From Bacteroidales bacterium (GTDB lineage Bacteria; Bacteroidota; Bacteroidia; Bacteroidales; UBA932), in the NCBI GenBank assembly GCA_017464245.1, contig JAFUDV010000094.1, positions 1 through 46,977 of the forward strand: a DNA stretch of 46,977 nt, read 5' to 3'. Below are positions 1 to 7,551 of the stretch, one piece after another; position 1 is the stretch's first letter; every line of letters starts with the position of its first letter. The position numbers and the translations under genes are program-made. The notes below the pieces were generated by a model. The model did no database searches and was not told the DNA's origin. It was given only the letters and a program-made list of their open reading frames with translations.

Positions 1-20
1 ACTCAAAACTACAAAAAAAT

Positions 21-47
21 CCCCTGCTGGGATTATTCCGGCAGGGG
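21..47. terminator. Bidirectional terminator hairpin
   Basis: A 10-bp stem (CCCCTGCTGG at 21-30 and CCGGCAGGGG at 38-47, one mismatch) with a 7-base loop. It is followed by a T-rich run on the plus strand and preceded by seven A's, which read as T's on the minus strand. It would end the lipoprotein transcript coming from the right and any gene entering from the left of the window. Nothing else is recognisable in bases 1-118. Confidence 0.7.
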
Positions 48-118
48 TCATTTTATTTTCAGGACAAAGGGTCAAGTCAATTTCAGCAAACGGGGTCAAG
101 CTCCGGCGGCGCAGGGGG

Positions 119-865
119 TCACGCGCGCGCGGCTTTTCCAGAAGCCTCGGTCCAGCAGTGCTCGGCGTCCATCACCATGTAGCTGTTGTCCGTGATGAGG
201 AAAGCATAGACGCTGGCGGTGGAAGGCGTCGGGTGGTTGTAGGTTTCAGTGATGGTGTAGGCACCGTCCGCACTGGTGGCGGTGGCGGTCATATAGGTGT
301 AGCCCGTGGAGGAGTGGTCCAGCTCGATGGTCACGTGGGCGCCGTACATGAGGTCGCGGAACACGGCCCACATGTCGTCCACCTCGCCGATCACCTCGGC
401 ATAGTCGGAGGCGATCAGTCCGCCGTCGTAGTCGGCGTTGCCCCAGCCGTACAGGTCTGAGCGCATGACGAAATACTCGGCATAGCTGGAATCTTCGTCC
501 ACGCTGTGGATGCCACCGCCCAGGTTCGCGAGGGCGAGGTTCCAGTTGCTCCAGTTGTTCGCGCGGGAACCGTAGTTGTCGAATTCGATGTGGAGGAGCT
601 TGCCGGGAGCCACCTCGAAGGACTGGGAGTGGTCGCCCCACCAGCCGGTGGAATAGTCGCTGGCACCGATTTCGAACTTTGTGACGACGACGGAGGTCTT
701 TCCGTCCGTCTCGACCGGCTTGTTCCGTTCCGCAATCTCGTCGATCCGCGCCTGGAGGTCGTCCGGGGCGTCGATCTTGTACAGGGACACGTCAGAACAT
801 CCGACTGATACCGCTGCCGCAGCAGCCGCGCCGAGCGCGAAGAGCATCAATTTCCGTAGTTGCAT
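119..865 (-). CDS. Secreted lipoprotein with a carbohydrate-binding-module-like domain
   Basis: A 248-residue protein starting MQLRKLMLFALG, with a hydrophobic signal segment ending in VGC, a plausible lipoprotein cleavage site (Cys at about residue 23); an ATG 13 codons upstream (904) would add a hydrophilic leader and is less likely. The mature part has a short linker and one domain of about 180 residues rich in Trp, Tyr, Gly and Asp (GWWGDHSQSF, NNWSNWNLAL). From memory this pattern resembles domains attached to Bacteroidetes GH16 and similar glycanases. No catalytic domain follows, so the protein would bind glycans at the cell surface rather than cut them. It lies 132 bases beyond the propeller regulator gene in the same direction and may be co-transcribed or have its own promoter. 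The function is inferred; the lipoprotein call is firmer. Confidence 0.6.
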   Translation of the reverse strand: MQLRKLMLFALGAAAAAAVSVGCSDVSLYKIDAPDDLQARIDEIAERNKPVETDGKTSVVVTKFEIGASDYSTGWWGDHSQSFEVAPGKLLHIEFDNYGSRANNWSNWNLALANLGGGIHSVDEDSSYAEYFVMRSDLYGWGNADYDGGLIASDYAEVIGEVDDMWAVFRDLMYGAHVTIELDHSSTGYTYMTATATSADGAYTITETYNHPTPSTASVYAFLITDNSYMVMDAEHCWTEASGKAARA

Positions 866-932
866 AGTGTTGGTTTTGTTGGGTTGGTTATGATAATTGT
901 TCAAGTGTCATTCAAATCTGGCGTACCGGGTG

Positions 933-940
933 CAAAAATA
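933..940 (-). promoter_or_regulatory. Candidate -7 box (TATTTTTG) for the lipoprotein gene
   Basis: The minus strand reads TATTTTTG, which fits the Bacteroidetes TAnnTTTG -7 consensus, about 68 bases before the lipoprotein ATG. No convincing -33 element is visible. The box is bracketed by GCGTAC (921-926) and GTACGC (951-956). Confidence 0.4.
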
Positions 941-944
941 CGGA

Positions 945-973
945 CAAATCGTACGCGCAAGGTGTACGATTTG
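945..973. promoter_or_regulatory. Perfect 10-bp dyad CAAATCGTAC / GTACGATTTG
   Basis: Arms at 945-954 and 964-973 are perfectly complementary with a 9-base spacer. On the minus strand the hairpin follows the regulator stop codon by 25 bases and is followed by TCCGTATTTTTGC, so it could be a weak intrinsic terminator for the regulator. It also sits just upstream of the lipoprotein -7 box, so it could instead be an operator. The sequence does not decide between the two. Confidence 0.45.
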
Positions 974-997
974 CCATAAAAGGTGGATTTTTGACCA

Positions 998-3886
998 CTA
1001 GTTTTCGGGGAACGAACTTTGGGAAACGCCGAACTCTTTCGCGAAGCAGCGGCTGAAATATTTCGGGTCGTTGAATCCGACCTCGTAGGCGATCTCCGAA
1101 ATGTTGAGCATCTTGTTCTCCCGGTTGTTCAGGAGCATCTCGCGGGCGACGGAAAGGCGGTAGGTCCGGATGAACTGGGCGGTGGGCTGGCCGAAGGTCT
1201 CCTGGATGCGCTTGTTCAGGAGGGTCTTGCTCATGCCCATGGCGGCGCAGAACGCGGCTACGTCCAGGTCGGGTTTCTTGTACAGCGCCCGCAGCGTGTC
1301 GATGACCTTCGTCGCGAACGGGTCTTCCTGCTGGGGCTCCTGCGCGGACAGGAGCCGGTGCCCGGCCAGTTCCTCATTCTGGCGGCGCAGGATCCGGTTC
1401 TGGCGGTCCAGTTCCTCGGCCTTCTGCTCCACCAGCTTCTTCTGCTGGGAGATTTCCCGGGTCCGTTCCTCCACCGTCCTTTGCAGCAGCTCCTGGTTGC
1501 GCACCAGGGAGCGGGTGCGCCAGGTGGAGACGGCATAGACCGCAAGGATGGCCAGCGCCACGCACAGGAGCAGGAACCACCAGGTCTTGTAGAAGTACGG
1601 GCGCACGTGTACGGACAGTTCCATCGGTCCCGACGACTTTGTCCGGACCAGGAACCGGTAGTTCCCGCTGGGAAGGGAGGAATAGGCGGCTTCATGCCGG
1701 CCGGGTGCGACCGGCGTCCAACCGGCGTCGAACCCTTCCAGCCTGTATTCGTAGGCGGCCGGACGGCCTGCTCCCGGGTCTGGCTGGGTGAATTCGAACA
1801 GGATGGAGCGATCCCGCTCATGGAACGTCACTTCCTTCAGGAAAGGGTCGCGGTACTCCTCGTCCCCCACGCTCACTTTCGTGAGCAGGACCGGGCTGTC
1901 CGGGACCCGGAGCCCGGTTTTCCGAGGGTCGATGACGGAAAGCCCCTGCGCCTGGCCGAAATAAAGCAGGCCGTCTGCGCCCTTGCAGGCGTTGTTCCAA
2001 TGGAACTGCGTGCTCTCCAGGCCGTCTTCCCGGTAGTAGGCGGTGACGGAGCCGTCCGAAGGGTCCAGGACGTTGAGACCGTGTTCGGTGGAGATCCAGA
2101 TCCGCCCGGAGGTGTCCTCGGCGAGGCTGCGGATGCGGTCGTTGGAGAGACCCTGCCGGGTGGTATAGGCCGTGAAAGACAGGCTTCCGTCCTCCGTCCG
2201 GACGCCGTGATAGACCCCGTTTCCGTTGCTGCCCAGCCAGAAGGTCCCGTCGGAGGCCTCGATGATGTAGCAGATCATTTCCGCAGCCTTCGTAGCGGGG
2301 GCGTCCAGCTTATACGGGTAGTGCGTGCAGGGGAAACGCCCATCCTGCGCGTTCAGGTCGAAGACATACAGGCCTTCCCGGCAACCGACCCACAGGTGGC
2401 CGGAAGAGTCCAGGCACGAGCCGATGCAGCCGCTGGCCTGTTTTTCGAGGGCGGGCTCGATCCGGCCGGTCTGCAGGTCGCAGCGGAAGACGCCCCGGTT
2501 GGAACCGATCCAGAGGAGGCCGTTCCTTTCGTCATAGTCCAGTGAGCCGATATAGTCCAGGGACGGGTCCTGGAGGTGCCGGAGGACCCGGTGCGGACGG
2601 GACAGTCCGACGAAATCGATGCCGCCGCCCCAGGTGCCCACAGCCATGGCGTCCCGCGGCACGGGACACAGGGCGCTTACGCTGTTATGGCTGAGCCCGT
2701 TATCCCGGGTGACGTGCGTAAAGGTCTCCGATCCGGCCTCGCGGATGCTCAGACCGCCTTCCACGGTGCCCGCCCAGAGGGTTCCGGAGGCGTCTTCACA
2801 CACCGCGTTCACGGCGCCGGCAGCGATGGAGCCGCGGTCCAGGGGATCGTTCCGCCAGTTCCGGACGGCCAGCTGCTTGGGCCGGTAGATGAGGATTCCG
2901 CGGGTTTCGGTGCCCAGGGCCAGCAGGGAGCCGTACACCCGGACGCAGTTCACGACGTCTTCGCCCACGCGCTCGAACCGGTCGGTGACGGGATTGTACA
3001 GGTTGAATCCGTGGAGGGAGGTGGCGATGACCTGCCCGTCCGCCGTACGGTCCAGCCCGGTAATGAAGTTCTGTGTCAGGGAGCCGGCGTCCCGGTCGTC
3101 ATGGACATAATGCTTCCACCGGCCGGACGGGCGGTTCAGGTAGTAGAGCCCGTCCTCCGTGGAGATCCAGAGGTCCTGGCCCGCCGGCAGGAAGCCGGAG
3201 AGGTAGGTTCTCTCCCCGTAGGCGAAGCCGGGAACCGCGGACTCGATGTCCAGGACGCCCGGCCGGGTCTCGTCCACCTTGTACAGGCGGCCCAGCAGCC
3301 CCACCCAGACCGACCCGTCCCGGTCCACGTCCTGGAACACGAGATTGGTGGGGGAGAGTCCTTCATGGGAATAGGACAGGATACGGGAGACGCCGCCTTC
3401 CGCGTCGAACAGGATCTTGTACAGGGTCTTTCCGGTCTTGAACCACAGGTCTCCGCAGGCGTCGAGGGTCAGGTAGGAGCACAGCTGGCCGCCGGGACCT
3501 TCCAGGTCGGGATGGGGCAGCGCCAGGCGCCGGATGGTCTTGAGGTCCAGCAGGTCCAGTCCGCCTTCCGAACCGATCCAGAGCCGGTGGAAGCGGTCTT
3601 CGCAGATGTTCCGGATGAAGTTGCTCCTCAGCGGCTGGGCCGATGTGGAGGAGAAGGTGATGAACTGGTAGCCGTCGTAGCGGCACAGCCCGCCGCCGGA
3701 TGTGGCGACCCACAGGAAGCCGGCGCTGTCCCGGCAGAGGTCGTCCACATAGGGGCAGGGAAGCCCGTCGTCCATGGACAGGACGCCGAGGAGGTTCCTT
3801 CCGGAAAAAGAGTCCTGCCCATGCAGGAGCGTGCCCATGAGAAGGAGAATGCCGACGAGGGAAGATTTTACACCCGGAAAGTTCAT
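998..3886 (-). CDS. Membrane-bound propeller sensor with AraC-type DNA-binding domain (kinase-less HTCS relative)
   Basis: A 962-residue protein. Residues 1-23 form a signal peptide (ends LLHGQ). About 25-680 are repeated beta-propeller blades of the Reg_prop type (LWVATSGGGLCRYDG, LWIGSEGGLDLLD, IWISTEHGLNVLD). About 690-765 is a Y_Y_Y domain (FEFTQPD, YEYRLEGFDAGW). One membrane helix follows at about 769-790 (WWFLLLCVALAILAVYAV), then a coiled coil of about 55 residues and a C-terminal AraC helix-turn-helix (ISEIAYEVGFNDPKYFSRCF). Hybrid two-component regulators of this architecture normally carry HisKA, HATPase and receiver domains between the membrane helix and the HTH; none is present here and the frame is unbroken. 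It probably binds an oligosaccharide in the periplasm and controls the divergent GH51 gene and the lipoprotein, with the coiled coil carrying the signal. The target genes are inferred from position. Confidence 0.85.
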   Translation of the reverse strand: MNFPGVKSSLVGILLLMGTLLHGQDSFSGRNLLGVLSMDDGLPCPYVDDLCRDSAGFLWVATSGGGLCRYDGYQFITFSSTSAQPLRSNFIRNICEDRFHRLWIGSEGGLDLLDLKTIRRLALPHPDLEGPGGQLCSYLTLDACGDLWFKTGKTLYKILFDAEGGVSRILSYSHEGLSPTNLVFQDVDRDGSVWVGLLGRLYKVDETRPGVLDIESAVPGFAYGERTYLSGFLPAGQDLWISTEDGLYYLNRPSGRWKHYVHDDRDAGSLTQNFITGLDRTADGQVIATSLHGFNLYNPVTDRFERVGEDVVNCVRVYGSLLALGTETRGILIYRPKQLAVRNWRNDPLDRGSIAAGAVNAVCEDASGTLWAGTVEGGLSIREAGSETFTHVTRDNGLSHNSVSALCPVPRDAMAVGTWGGGIDFVGLSRPHRVLRHLQDPSLDYIGSLDYDERNGLLWIGSNRGVFRCDLQTGRIEPALEKQASGCIGSCLDSSGHLWVGCREGLYVFDLNAQDGRFPCTHYPYKLDAPATKAAEMICYIIEASDGTFWLGSNGNGVYHGVRTEDGSLSFTAYTTRQGLSNDRIRSLAEDTSGRIWISTEHGLNVLDPSDGSVTAYYREDGLESTQFHWNNACKGADGLLYFGQAQGLSVIDPRKTGLRVPDSPVLLTKVSVGDEEYRDPFLKEVTFHERDRSILFEFTQPDPGAGRPAAYEYRLEGFDAGWTPVAPGRHEAAYSSLPSGNYRFLVRTKSSGPMELSVHVRPYFYKTWWFLLLCVALAILAVYAVSTWRTRSLVRNQELLQRTVEERTREISQQKKLVEQKAEELDRQNRILRRQNEELAGHRLLSAQEPQQEDPFATKVIDTLRALYKKPDLDVAAFCAAMGMSKTLLNKRIQETFGQPTAQFIRTYRLSVAREMLLNNRENKMLNISEIAYEVGFNDPKYFSRCFAKEFGVSQSSFPEN

Positions 3887-3905
3887 TTTTCCACCTTTTA
3901 GTCCC

Positions 3906-3913
3906 CAAACTTA
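3906..3913 (-). promoter_or_regulatory. -7 box (TAAGTTTG) for the propeller regulator
   Basis: The minus strand reads TAAGTTTG, a full match to TAnnTTTG, 19-20 bases before the regulator ATG. A TTTTC stretch 19 bases further upstream could act as the -33 element. It lies 12 bases from the oppositely directed GH51 box. Confidence 0.5.
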
Positions 3914-3925
3914 CGTAATTTTGGC

Positions 3926-3933
3926 TAAATTTG
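3926..3933 (+). promoter_or_regulatory. -7 box (TAAATTTG) for the GH51 gene
   Basis: TAAATTTG matches the Bacteroidetes -7 consensus and lies 27 bases before the GH51 ATG. Transcription in opposite directions from two boxes only 12 bases apart means one bound regulator could affect both genes. Confidence 0.5.
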
Positions 3934-3960
3934 AAAATCTTACCAGTATAACTGAAGCTA

Positions 3961-5949
3961 ATGATCGATCCTATGACCAGAAAAAGCATCCTTTCGGCAG
4001 CGGCGGCCCTTCTCCTGCCGGCGCTGCTCCTTGCCCAGACCCACCGGATGGACATCGACCTCAAGAAGGTCGGCGCCCCCATTCAGCCCACCATGTACGG
4101 CATCTTCTTCGAGGACATCAACTTTGCGGCCGACGGCGGCCTGTACGCCGAGCTCGTGAAGAACCGTTCCTTCGAGTTCCCGCAGGATCCCCTCCAGGGC
4201 TGGAAGGCTTTCGGGAAGGTGGAGGTGAGGGAGGACGGCCCGTTCGACCGCTGCCCGCACTATGTCCGCCTCGTCAACCCCGGCCACAAGGAGAAATGGA
4301 CCGGCCTGGACAACGAAGGATTCTTCGGCATCGGCGTCAAGGGCGGGGAGACCTACCGTTTCACCGTCTGGGCCCGCGTTCCGGACGGCGGCGCCTCGAC
4401 GCTCCGCCTCGAACTCGTGAACACCGCCTCCAGGGGCGAGAACCAGTTCGTCTGCCAGGAGCCCCTGACGGTCTCCGGCATCGAATGGAAGCAGTATGAG
4501 GTGATCCTGAAGCCCGACACGACGCTGGAGAAGGCGGTGCTCCGCATCTTCCTGGTCGGTGACCGCAGGACCGTGGACCTCGAGCACGTGTCCCTCTTCC
4601 CGACGGACACTTGGATGGGCCATCGCAACGGCATGCGCAAGGACCTGGCGCAGGCCCTGGCGGACCTGAAGCCCGGCATCTTCCGCTTCCCGGGCGGCTG
4701 CATCGTGGAAGGCGCCGACCTCGCCACCCGCTACAACTGGAAGAACACCGTGGGCCCGGTGGAGAACCGGCCCATCAACGAGAACCGCTGGGAGTACACC
4801 TTCCCGCACCGCTTCTTCCCGGACTATTTCCAGAGCTACGGCCTGGGCTTCTTCGAGTTCTTCCAGCTCTCGGAAGAGATCGGCTCCGAGCCGCTTCCGA
4901 TCCTGAGCTGCGGTCTCGCCTGCCAGTTCCAGAACGACGACCCTGCCGCGCACTGCCCGGTGGACGAGCTCCAGCCTTTCATCCAGGACGCCCTGGACCT
5001 CATCGAATTCGCGAACGGCCCCGCCACCTCCACCTGGGGCAAGGTCCGCGCCGACATGGGTCACCCGGCTCCGTTCAACCTCAAGTTCATCGGCATCGGC
5101 AACGAGCAGTGGGATGCCATCTATCCCGAGCACCTGGAGCCCTTCGTGAAGGCCATCCGCGCCGCGTACCCCGACATCAAGATCGTCGGCACCAGCGGCC
5201 CGGACTCCGAGGGCAAGCAGTTCGACTACCTGTGGCCCGAGATGAAGCGCCTCGGCGCCGACCTCGTGGACGAGCACTTCTACCGTCCGTACGACTGGTT
5301 CCTCGCCCAGGGCGCCCGCTATGACAACTACGACCGCAAGGGCCCGAAGGTCTTCGCCGGCGAGTATGCCTGCCATGCCAAGGGACGGAAGTACAACCAC
5401 TTCTATGCCTCCCTCCTCGAGGCGGCCTTCATGACCACCATCGAGCGCAACGCCGACATCGTCCATATGGCCACCTACGCTCCGCTCTTCGCCCATGTCG
5501 AGGGCTGGCAGTGGCGTCCGGACCTGATCTGGTACGACAACCTCCGCTCCATGCGCACCGCCAGCTGGCACGTCCAGCACCTGTACGGTGAGTACAAGGG
5601 CCAGAATGCCCTGACGCTCAAGATGGATGGCGTGAACGTCACCGGTGCCGAGGGTCAGGACGGCCTGTTCGCCAGTGCCGTCAAGGACGGAAACAAGGTG
5701 TATGTGAAGGTGATCAATACCTCCGAGGAACCGCAGGCGGTGGAGTTCACGTTCAACGGTCTCAAGAAGAAGGAGAGCGTGAAGGCCGTCGAGTGCGTCA
5801 AGTTCCACTCCGACCTGCTCTACGAGGACAACACCCTGGACGCCCCGGACCTCATCGCACCCGTGAAGGAGGCCTTCACCGGCGAGGGCAAGACTCTCTG
5901 CGCCACCGTGGATCCGCTGACTTTCGCTATTTTCGTACTGACGAGATAA
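3961..5949 (+). CDS. Secreted GH51 alpha-L-arabinofuranosidase
   Basis: A 662-residue protein that should release terminal arabinofuranose from arabinan or arabinoxylan. The N-terminus is a signal peptide (ILSAAAALLLPALLLAQ), so the enzyme is exported; an internal ATG at 3973 is an equally good start. Early conserved motifs are MYGIFFEDINFAADGGLYAELV and, after an inserted carbohydrate-binding-like segment at about 95-210, FRFPGGCIVEG. The acid/base Glu is in GIGNEQW (E382) and the nucleophile Glu in VFAGEYACH (E468). The C-terminal ~120 residues form the usual beta-sandwich. It is divergent from the propeller/AraC regulator and shares its promoter region, which points to substrate-induced expression. 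The long inverted repeat at 5963-6030 follows the stop codon. Confidence 0.93.
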   Translation: MIDPMTRKSILSAAAALLLPALLLAQTHRMDIDLKKVGAPIQPTMYGIFFEDINFAADGGLYAELVKNRSFEFPQDPLQGWKAFGKVEVREDGPFDRCPHYVRLVNPGHKEKWTGLDNEGFFGIGVKGGETYRFTVWARVPDGGASTLRLELVNTASRGENQFVCQEPLTVSGIEWKQYEVILKPDTTLEKAVLRIFLVGDRRTVDLEHVSLFPTDTWMGHRNGMRKDLAQALADLKPGIFRFPGGCIVEGADLATRYNWKNTVGPVENRPINENRWEYTFPHRFFPDYFQSYGLGFFEFFQLSEEIGSEPLPILSCGLACQFQNDDPAAHCPVDELQPFIQDALDLIEFANGPATSTWGKVRADMGHPAPFNLKFIGIGNEQWDAIYPEHLEPFVKAIRAAYPDIKIVGTSGPDSEGKQFDYLWPEMKRLGADLVDEHFYRPYDWFLAQGARYDNYDRKGPKVFAGEYACHAKGRKYNHFYASLLEAAFMTTIERNADIVHMATYAPLFAHVEGWQWRPDLIWYDNLRSMRTASWHVQHLYGEYKGQNALTLKMDGVNVTGAEGQDGLFASAVKDGNKVYVKVINTSEEPQAVEFTFNGLKKKESVKAVECVKFHSDLLYEDNTLDAPDLIAPVKEAFTGEGKTLCATVDPLTFAIFVLTR

Positions 5950-5962
5950 GGGTGTCGGTTCA

Positions 5963-6030
5963 CGGTAAAGCAGGACAGAGACCTCGGGCGACTTTTTTTC
6001 GGAGCCCGAGGCCTCTGTCCTGCTTTACCG
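5963..6030. repeat. 27-bp near-perfect inverted repeat between convergent genes
   Basis: Arms 5963-5989 and 6004-6030 pair over 27 bp with a single A/G mismatch; the 14-base loop contains seven T's. The element starts 14 bases after the GH51 stop and ends just before the miaA stop on the other strand. It could stop transcription from both sides, but there is no T-run after either arm, and the arms are longer and better matched than the other terminators in this window. It may be a mobile palindrome or an inverted duplication. Confidence 0.75.
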
Positions 6031-6033
6031 GAT

Positions 6034-6897
6034 CTATTCCGCGTCAATCCACTGGATTGTGGGGTCGCGGCGCCACCAGGTGAGCTGGCGCTTGGCATAA
6101 TGACGGGTGTTGCGCTGGATGAGGCGCACGGTCTTTTCCAGATCCTGTTTCCCGTCGAAGTAATCGAACAGTTCCCGGTAGCCCACGGTCTGGAGCGCCG
6201 GAAGGTCACGATAGGGGAGGAGGCTTCGGGCCTCCTCTTCCAGTCCTTCGTCCATCATCTTCAGGACACGCGCGTCAATCCGGGCGTACAGCTCCTCGCG
6301 GGGGCGGGATAGGCCCACTTTCTCGATCTCGAAGTCCCGCTCCTTGAATTTCCGCGTCTTGAAAGAGGAGAAGGGCTGGCCGGTGTACAGGCACACTTCC
6401 AGGGCGCGGATGACGCGCTGTCCGTTGGACAGGTCGATTTCCCCGTAGGTGACGGGGTCCAGTTCCTTGAGCTGGTCCGCGAGGACTTCCACGCCTTCGT
6501 CCCGGAGGCATTCCATCAGGTGTTCGCGGAGCATCAGGGGCACTTCCGGGAAATCGTCCAGGCCGTAGCACAGGGCGTCGATGTACATCATGGAACCGCC
6601 GGTCACCACGAGCGTTTCATGCCCTTCGTCGAACAGGCGGTCGATGAGGTCGATGGCTTCGGCCTCGTACATCCCTGCCGTGTAATTCTGCGAGACGGAC
6701 CGGTCCTGGATGAAATAGTGGCGCACCCGCGCAAGCTGTTCCGGAGTGGGAACGGCCGTGCCGATGCGCATTTCCCTGTATAACTGGCGGGAATCGCAGG
6801 AGATGACGGGACTTCCGTACTCCAGCGCCCGTTCGATGCTGTAGTCCGTTTTTCCGACGGCAGTCGGTCCGAGGATCACCAGGAGCCGCCTGCCCAT
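6034..6897 (-). CDS. miaA: tRNA dimethylallyltransferase
   Basis: A 287-residue enzyme that adds a dimethylallyl group to A37 of tRNAs reading UNN codons. The P-loop GPTAVGKTDYSI is at residues 10-21, followed by the conserved ISCDSRQLYREMRIGTA and VTGGSMMYIDALCYG; the C-terminal KRQLTWWRRDPTIQWID motif is intact. Length is normal for the family. The ATG lies 3 bases after the stop of the upstream pRiA4b-like gene, so the two are probably co-transcribed from the promoter near 7500. Confidence 0.95.
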   Translation of the reverse strand: MGRRLLVILGPTAVGKTDYSIERALEYGSPVISCDSRQLYREMRIGTAVPTPEQLARVRHYFIQDRSVSQNYTAGMYEAEAIDLIDRLFDEGHETLVVTGGSMMYIDALCYGLDDFPEVPLMLREHLMECLRDEGVEVLADQLKELDPVTYGEIDLSNGQRVIRALEVCLYTGQPFSSFKTRKFKERDFEIEKVGLSRPREELYARIDARVLKMMDEGLEEEARSLLPYRDLPALQTVGYRELFDYFDGKQDLEKTVRLIQRNTRHYAKRQLTWWRRDPTIQWIDAE

Positions 6898-6900
6898 CCG

Positions 6901-7467
6901 CTATTCGTTTTCGTCGTAGATTTCCTTTCCTTCCTCGTCGTCGTCCTCTTCTTCCTCCTCGTCCTCGTCTTCGTCGTCGAAATCCTCGTCGTCGAAATCC
7001 GCCCCGCCCTTGCTCTTTTCGCCCGGGAGGTGGCGCATTTCATCCGGAAGGTCCTCGTAGGCGACGTAGCCGTTCTCGAACTCGATGGGGTTGGGACCCT
7101 TGGTGTCGGCGATGACGGGATAGTCGGGCCGGACGGTGACGCCCTCCACCTCACCCTCGACGGTGATGTTCACGCTCTTGCGGTTCGTGACGTCGTAGAA
7201 GTACACGAAATCCGTCGCTCCGGCCTTGACGGCCTTCTCCAGGGAGATCTGGTCCACGGTGCCGGCGCCCAGGTCGAACAGGCCGAACCGGCCGACGACC
7301 TCGCCCGTCACGTCCAGGGCCTTGAACATGATAAGCTGGTCCTGCGGGAATTCCATATCCGCCCGCATCTGCTTATGGAGGGTGTACAGCGTCGTGGCTC
7401 CGTTCACATGATAGACGCGGAAGAAGCCCTTGATGCCGGTGAGGGTCACTCTGAGTTGGAAAACCAT
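6901..7467 (-). CDS. pRiA4b ORF-3-like protein with an acidic tail
   Basis: A 188-residue protein starting MVFQLRVTLTGIKGFFRVYH. The first ~125 residues match my memory of the plasmid pRiA4b ORF-3 / IS1096-passenger-like family (LDVTGEVVGRFGLFDLG, TDFVYFYDVTNRKSV). The last ~40 residues are almost all Asp and Glu, encoded by GAC/GAG-rich codon runs. The frame stays open further upstream, but that part overlaps yigZ on the other strand and is not needed; the TATCTTTG box at 7502-7495 supports the start at 7467. The role is unknown. No transposase accompanies it, so despite the family name it is unlikely to be a mobile-element gene here. It lies directly upstream of miaA. Confidence 0.75.
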   Translation of the reverse strand: MVFQLRVTLTGIKGFFRVYHVNGATTLYTLHKQMRADMEFPQDQLIMFKALDVTGEVVGRFGLFDLGAGTVDQISLEKAVKAGATDFVYFYDVTNRKSVNITVEGEVEGVTVRPDYPVIADTKGPNPIEFENGYVAYEDLPDEMRHLPGEKSKGGADFDDEDFDDEDEDEEEEEDDDEEGKEIYDENE

Positions 7468-7494
7468 AGTCTTTTCAATGTCTGTTTGGTTATT

Positions 7495-7502
7495 CAAAGA
7501 TA
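7495..7502 (-). promoter_or_regulatory. -7 box (TATCTTTG) for the pRiA4b-like/miaA operon
   Basis: The minus strand reads TATCTTTG, an exact consensus match, 28 bases before the ATG at 7467. A TTTG at 7528-7525 is correctly placed as the -33 element. The same ~60 bp carries the divergent yigZ start. Confidence 0.6.
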
Positions 7503-7551
7503 CAACATTTTTCGGTCCCGGTTGCAAAATATCGCAAAAAACCCTACTTTC

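Noticed and set aside
998-3886. Loss of kinase domains by frameshift or assembly error in the propeller regulator.
   Set aside because: The frame is continuous through membrane helix, coiled coil and HTH with normal codon use, so the short form looks genuine.
1019-3901. Long plus-strand open frames opposite the propeller regulator.
   Set aside because: Compositional mirror of the real gene; no start signal or recognisable motif.
3958-5808. A 616-codon minus-strand frame opposite the GH51 gene.
   Set aside because: The plus strand has intact catalytic motifs and a signal peptide; the antisense translation has no family features.
6901-7467. Mobile-element passenger gene, as the pRiA4b/IS1096 family name suggests.
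   Set aside because: No transposase or terminal repeats flank it and it is tightly coupled to miaA.
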